Shown: positions 60,224 to 64,000 of the stretch, piece after piece
Position numbering within the stretch: the stretch's first letter is position 1
Layout of the letters: every line of letters begins with the position of its first letter
Origin: Metaclostridioides mangenotii
GTDB lineage: Bacteria > Bacillota > Clostridia > Peptostreptococcales > Peptostreptococcaceae
Assembly: GCF_017873185.1 (NCBI RefSeq)
Contig: NZ_JAGGJX010000001.1
Span: 434,001 to 498,000 of the forward strand
DNA length: 64,000 nt
Direction: 5' to 3'
Translations under genes and position numbers: made by a program
Notes under the pieces: model-generated
The model's input: the letters and a program-made list of their open reading frames with translations, nothing else
Told to the model about the DNA's origin: nothing
Database searches by the model: none

Positions 60224-61084
60224 ATGGAAAAGCGTAAATTGCCTATTTTAGTAGAGATGACAGGTTTAGTTATGGGATGTATTTCAATGAGTGTCGGTAT
60301 AAATGCATTTTTGAAACCCCACACAATTGCTCCTGGTGGTCTTAGTGGTCTTTCTTTATTGTTAAACAAAATCACAGGTCTTCCTGTTTCTGTTGTAATG
60401 ATGCTTATAGGAGTTCCACTAGTAATACTTGCGTTTAGAATAATGGGCTTAAAAAATTCATTAAAGACATTATTTGGTACAGTTTTATTTTCTGCAATAG
60501 TACAATTGACAGATCCATTATCTAGAATGCATTTTACTGAGGATTTAATTCTTTCTTCTATTTCTGGTGGGTTGCTAGTAGGTATAGGTCTTGGAATTAT
60601 GTTTAAATCCGATGCTTCTACTGGAGGTACTGACCTAATAGCTTTAATACTAAGCAAGAAGTTCCCAGGAATCAAGGTTACTAAATTCATGAGTTGCTTA
60701 GATGGTATGATCGTTATATCATCTGGTTTTGTAAATCGCAGTCTTGAAACGGCATTATATTCTGGTATGGCACTAATTGTTATAGTAAAAGTTGCTGATA
60801 TCATAGTAGAAGGTGTTAACTCTTCTAGAGCGTTTTATATTATATCGGAAGAACCTGAAAAAGTTAGAAGCGCCATTACTAAAGAGTTAAATAGAGGTCT
60901 TACAATCTTAGATGGTAAAGGTGGTTATACTAAAACAAGCAAAGAAGTGTTATTTGTAGTAGTTACAAAAAAACAAGAGTTGTTCTTAAATAGACTAGTC
61001 AAAGATGTAGATCCAGAGGCATTTGTAATTGTCTCAGATGTCAAAGAAGTCTATGGAAAAGGATTTAAAGTCTTAGGATCATAA
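60224..61084 (+). CDS. YitT-family membrane protein
   Basis: 286 residues: five to six helices (DUF161) with INAFLKPHTIAPGGLSGLSL and GLGIMFKSDASTGGTDLIAL, then a soluble DUF2179 domain (AFYIISEEPEKVRSAITKEL, KQELFLNRLVKDVDPEAFVI). Widespread in Firmicutes; possible transporter, function not settled. Ribosome binding site GAGGAGGTGA; own terminator at 61097-61163. Confidence 0.88.
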   Translation: MEKRKLPILVEMTGLVMGCISMSVGINAFLKPHTIAPGGLSGLSLLLNKITGLPVSVVMMLIGVPLVILAFRIMGLKNSLKTLFGTVLFSAIVQLTDPLSRMHFTEDLILSSISGGLLVGIGLGIMFKSDASTGGTDLIALILSKKFPGIKVTKFMSCLDGMIVISSGFVNRSLETALYSGMALIVIVKVADIIVEGVNSSRAFYIISEEPEKVRSAITKELNRGLTILDGKGGYTKTSKEVLFVVVTKKQELFLNRLVKDVDPEAFVIVSDVKEVYGKGFKVLGS

Positions 61085-61096
61085 ATATAAATAAGA

Positions 61097-61163
61097 ATAG
61101 GTCTTATAATAAATTTAGAAAGCTTATTGATATTCTTTCTTTATATATTAAGACCTATTTTTT
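61097..61163 (+). terminator. Terminator after the YitT gene
   Basis: AATAGGTCTTA (61097-61107) / TAAGACCTATTTTTT (61149-61163) with a long inner loop that itself contains AAAGCTTATTGATATTCTTT. Confidence 0.7.
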
Positions 61164-61217
61164 ATATTAATAGATATTTGATTAAGTTTAATTAATACAA
61201 ATAATTTGTCGATAACA

Positions 61218-61811
61218 TCAGCATCTATTATATCTTTGTTTTAACAGCTCATATCTATAACACAATGTTTCACTTTTTATAGATTCTAAATGTGTATTAC
61301 CCATAGATTCTTTAGAGAAGTTGTTGCTAACAGTTTCAAAATATCTAAAGCCTAAGTTCTTAAGGGGTTTAGTAGAGTTAACATTTTCTTTGTATGTTTC
61401 TGCTATTATCCTTTTTAGGTTTAATTCATCAAATCCATACCTTATTATAGGATCGGCTAATTCTGTTGCATAACCATGGCCCCAATAAGCCGGATTAATA
61501 CAAATTCCTATATCAGCTTCTTCAGCATTAACCTTTATATTGTTAAAGCCAATATTTCCTATAACTTTGGCGTCTTTTTTAGATATAATTGCATAATGAC
61601 CTACTCTACCCATGTTGTAGTTATCGATAAAAAATGCTTTAATAAATTTTCTAGTCTTACTTATACTTGTATGTCTATTAATAGGTAGATATTTTACAAC
61701 TATATCTAATTTATAGTACTCATACATATCTTTTGCATCACCCAGCCTAACTTCTCTTAGGATGCAGTTCTTACTTTCTAAGGGCTTCATTTGAGAATAC
61801 TGATGATTCAT
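61218..61811 (-). CDS. GNAT-family N-acetyltransferase (RimJ/RimL-like)
   Basis: 197 residues: ESKNCILREVRLGDAKDMYE starts the fold, IGICINPAYWGHGYATELAD holds the acetyl-CoA pyrophosphate loop (W-G-x-G-x-A), followed by LNLKRIIAETYKENVNSTKP and KNLGFRYFE. RimJ/L-like enzymes acetylate N-termini of ribosomal proteins or small amines; the substrate here is unknown. Ribosome binding site AGGAGAGG. Confidence 0.88.
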   Translation of the reverse strand: MNHQYSQMKPLESKNCILREVRLGDAKDMYEYYKLDIVVKYLPINRHTSISKTRKFIKAFFIDNYNMGRVGHYAIISKKDAKVIGNIGFNNIKVNAEEADIGICINPAYWGHGYATELADPIIRYGFDELNLKRIIAETYKENVNSTKPLKNLGFRYFETVSNNFSKESMGNTHLESIKSETLCYRYELLKQRYNRC

Positions 61812-62146
61812 TATATCCTCTCCTTAATTAAATAATAGTCTCATTATTAGAATACAAAATTAAGGTATAAAAGGTTCTTAAATTTATACCTTAATTAATT
61901 ATATTCTAAAGTATATAATTAATTAGCCTACTTTCAGTATAAATAATAGGCGTTTATAAGTTTTATATAATCGTAGACATTACATAAAACATAAAAGTAA
62001 TTATTTTATGTTTTATGTAAAAATCGTTGTATTTTCAATAACATATGTATATATATTATTTTATGTCAGTAATGTTTCAGTTATAATTTTGTTTTTTTAT
62101 ATACTGATGATATAATATATCTAGCTATACTAGGAGGTTGTAAATT
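61812..62146. promoter_or_regulatory. Intergenic region with two perfect inverted repeats
   Basis: TAAGGTATAAA (61861-61871) / TTTATACCTTA (61883-61893) forms an 11-bp stem. TTACATAAAACATAAAA (61980-61996) / TTTTATGTTTTATGTAA (62004-62020) forms a 17-bp perfect stem around a 7-base loop; the motif TTTTATGT recurs at 62058. The second could be an operator or recombinase-binding site for the integrase gene just downstream. No gene is present. Confidence 0.55.
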
Positions 62147-63262
62147 ATGGGAAGTGTATTTATTAGAAAAAGGAGTAAAAACTATATAGTCTATTTGGAA
62201 TACAAAGATTCAGATACAAGCAAAAGAAAACAAAAAAATATGGGATCTTTTGAAAAGAAAAAAGAAGCAACGAAAAGAATGATCGAGTTAAAAAATAGCC
62301 TTTTAAATGATGAACTTGTTGTTAATGATATGAGTATAAACGAACTAATGTTGAAGTATCTATCTGAAAGACAGGAGAACCTCTCCCCTTCTTCATACAA
62401 CTACTACATCAGAATTTTTGAAAAATACATAGAACCATTGATAGGTAATTTTAAAATTCATGAATTAAAAACGCAAGATATAATCGACTATATAGATAAA
62501 CTTAGAAGCTCGTTAAGTGTTAAAACTTTAAACATCCACCTAAATATACTGAGGCTATCATTAGATTTCGCAGTAGATTGTGGATTACTCAATCGAAATG
62601 TAGCAAAATTTATAAAAATAGATAACACAGAATCTAATTACAAACCAAAAAGGGTATTCAATAAAAAAGATATAAAGGATATACTTGAGCATTCAAAGGA
62701 TACAATTCTTGAAATTCCATTGTATCTGGCTAGTGGTGTAGGTCTCAAATTATCAGAAATTTTAGGACTAACTTGGAATAATATCGATTTTAATAATAGT
62801 ACACTTAGAGTCGACAAAGTATCGGTCAGGGAAAATGGCTCTGTAATATTAAAAGAACCAAGATCTAAAAGTATTGTAAGAACTGTAAGTATCCCGAAAG
62901 AAATTATGAAAAAACTTAAATTATTAAAAGAAGTATCTTCCAAAAAAAATATAAAGAACTCTTTAGGAATTAAACAGAACCTTCTATTTTACGATGATAA
63001 GGCAAATCCGATTGCTGAGGATGTTATAAGCAGAAAATTAAAGCAGTTTATTAAAGAAAATAATCTCCCTGAGACAACATTTCAAGAATTAAGGCATTTT
63101 CATGTATATATATTAATAGAAGCTGGAGTATCTGGAAGTGTAATTTCTTCGAGAATTGGGCATTCTAGTGTATCTACTACATTAAATATGTACTCAGATA
63201 TTTTCGAAAAGTACGAAGATAACGTTGTCCTAAAAATTTCTCGAAGTATATTTGATATGTAA
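62147..63262 (+). CDS. Phage-type tyrosine integrase with altered catalytic residues
   Basis: 371 residues: an N-terminal arm-binding domain (GSVFIRKRSKNYIVYLEYKD), a SAM-like core-binding domain (about 60-150) and a catalytic domain. The first catalytic position reads ASGVGLKLSEILGLTW, with Lys where integrases have Arg (usually G-L-R-x-x-E). The box-II start reads FQELRHFHVYILIEAG, with Gln in place of His (usually F-H-D-L-R-H). The box-II Arg, second His (RIGHSSVSTT) and nucleophile Tyr (LNMYSD) remain. It has no neighbouring mobile genes. It may be an inactive or domesticated DNA-binding protein. Ribosome binding site TAGGAGG. Confidence 0.85.
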   Translation: MGSVFIRKRSKNYIVYLEYKDSDTSKRKQKNMGSFEKKKEATKRMIELKNSLLNDELVVNDMSINELMLKYLSERQENLSPSSYNYYIRIFEKYIEPLIGNFKIHELKTQDIIDYIDKLRSSLSVKTLNIHLNILRLSLDFAVDCGLLNRNVAKFIKIDNTESNYKPKRVFNKKDIKDILEHSKDTILEIPLYLASGVGLKLSEILGLTWNNIDFNNSTLRVDKVSVRENGSVILKEPRSKSIVRTVSIPKEIMKKLKLLKEVSSKKNIKNSLGIKQNLLFYDDKANPIAEDVISRKLKQFIKENNLPETTFQELRHFHVYILIEAGVSGSVISSRIGHSSVSTTLNMYSDIFEKYEDNVVLKISRSIFDM

Positions 63263-63272
63263 TTACATAAAA

Positions 63273-63304
63273 AATAAACTAGCCGATATTGGCTAGTTTA
63301 TTTT
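63273..63304. terminator. Bidirectional terminator
   Basis: AATAAACTAGCC (63273-63284) / GGCTAGTTTATTTT (63291-63304). Confidence 0.88.
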
Positions 63305-63355
63305 AATTATCTGTAGTTTTTCAGCCATCTATAGTCACAATAAGATCGCTTTTAC

Positions 63356-64000
63356 TTAGCGGACTATTATTTTATCAATTATCTCTGCTTCTGCATAATC
63401 TAGTAGTAATTTTTCAGCTATATCCATATTTAAATTTAGTTCCTTGTCACCATTAAAGGATATTATATTCATAAGTATATGTACTGAATCATCATTTATC
63501 ATTGCTCTTGTAGAATCTGAAGTAGTGCTTCCAAATTTTCCTTCTTCATCTTCAAATACAGGAAGATTTTCAATATTTACAGAACCTTTCCCAATTCCTT
63601 TGTAGCTTTCCCCTTCTCCACCTACTGTGAAGTTGATTTGTCCAACGATTTTATCTAGATCATAAGTTCCAACAGAATAGGCACTTTTTAAAGATATTAA
63701 ATTATTAATATCGACTATATTGTTTATGATGTACAAACCATCACCTTTACTTACTCTTCTAAATAATGCTTCTGAGGAAAGTCTATACCTAGTTGGATCT
63801 TTTCCAATGCTTCTATAGGCTAATCTAGAGTCATTTATATTTTTTATAGATGATACGTCTTTTGTTTCATATGTATTTTCAATTCTTTTGCATTCAGAAT
63901 CTATCAATTGTAACAGTTCACTGCTAGAATCAGAAACTTTTACATTCGCTTCTATACTTCCAATACATATATCTTGGCATTTGTCTTTTAATTTTGAATC
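63356..64000 (-). CDS. B3/B4 (tRNA-binding) domain protein, cut by the window edge
   Basis: The minus-strand frame is open to the last base, so only the C-terminal 214 residues are visible; a TTG at 63907 is internal. It carries the phenylalanyl-tRNA synthetase beta B3/B4 fold: YRSIGKDPTRYRLSSEALFR, LYIINNIVDINNLISLKSAY, TVGGEGESYKGIGKGSVNIE and FGSTTSDSTRAM. Stand-alone B3/B4 proteins are thought to edit or recognise mischarged tRNA or free amino acids. Ends 50 bases from the terminator of the integrase gene. Confidence 0.88.
   Translation of the reverse strand, partial: DSKLKDKCQDICIGSIEANVKVSDSSSELLQLIDSECKRIENTYETKDVSSIKNINDSRLAYRSIGKDPTRYRLSSEALFRRVSKGDGLYIINNIVDINNLISLKSAYSVGTYDLDKIVGQINFTVGGEGESYKGIGKGSVNIENLPVFEDEEGKFGSTTSDSTRAMINDDSVHILMNIISFNGDKELNLNMDIAEKLLLDYAEAEIIDKIIVR

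Overview
The window reads as a chromosomal segment of a low-GC, endospore-forming anaerobic firmicute of class Clostridia, most likely Peptostreptococcaceae (Clostridioides/Paraclostridium-like). The reasons are the strongly A+T-rich codons, spoVS, an accB-accC-accD-accA operon behind a FapR-like operator, an EFR1-type flavodoxin/ferredoxin, a lexA with a clostridial-type box, corrinoid methyltransferases and a Cfr-type rRNA methylase. No rRNA, tRNA or CRISPR array was found.

Layout. 1-3.5 kb: end of a lantibiotic-type bacteriocin locus (partial LanC cyclase, LanT-like exporter, CPBP protease). 3.5-15.6 kb: an eroded accessory island. It holds a broken LigD-type ligase, a truncated DUF6946-like protein, an intact defence-type reverse transcriptase, an SRA-HNH (McrA-like) endonuclease and a second copy of its HNH end fused to a UmuC fragment, integrase remnants, an agrB-agrD quorum-sensing pair whose agrC is reduced to a stub, and a phage family-B DNA polymerase. 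15.6-18.9 kb: an antibiotic-resistance cassette, Lsa-type ABC-F followed by cfr (Cfr(C)-like). It has one classical attenuator and two homologous 26-residue leader peptides, one in front of each resistance gene. 19-32 kb: an EFR1 protein, two modules that each join an M20 hydrolase to a transporter (YjiH/YjiG; YfcC under a lysine riboswitch), nhaA, an L,D-transpeptidase, and HxlR/cupin/VOC genes.

31-41.6 kb: a rearranged region. An SsuBC-like ABC pair, a zinc-ribbon gene and several pseudogenes are followed by an OmpR two-component system, DedA and MurJ, then intact fetAB. Fragments of the same M20, zinc-ribbon and fetB sequences occur on both sides of the two-component/DedA/MurJ block, so that block is bracketed by degenerate direct repeats. 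41.7-46.3 kb: a radical SAM gene, a ZorA/ZorB-like (MotAB-type) ion-driven motor pair, a lipoprotein ComEC-like metallo-beta-lactamase and a Dabb protein. 46.3-64 kb: mostly core genes: lexA, XerC/D-like recombinase, spoVS, accBCDA, a three-gene corrinoid methyltransferase operon, IscA/HesB-like, YitT, GNAT, a tyrosine integrase with two substituted catalytic residues, and a partial B3/B4-domain gene at the right edge.

The items most worth following up are the twin leader-peptide switches of the resistance cassette, the orphan Zorya-like motor operon, the reverse transcriptase, the serine-type AgrD without a receptor, and the lysine-riboswitch-controlled YfcC/M20 pair.
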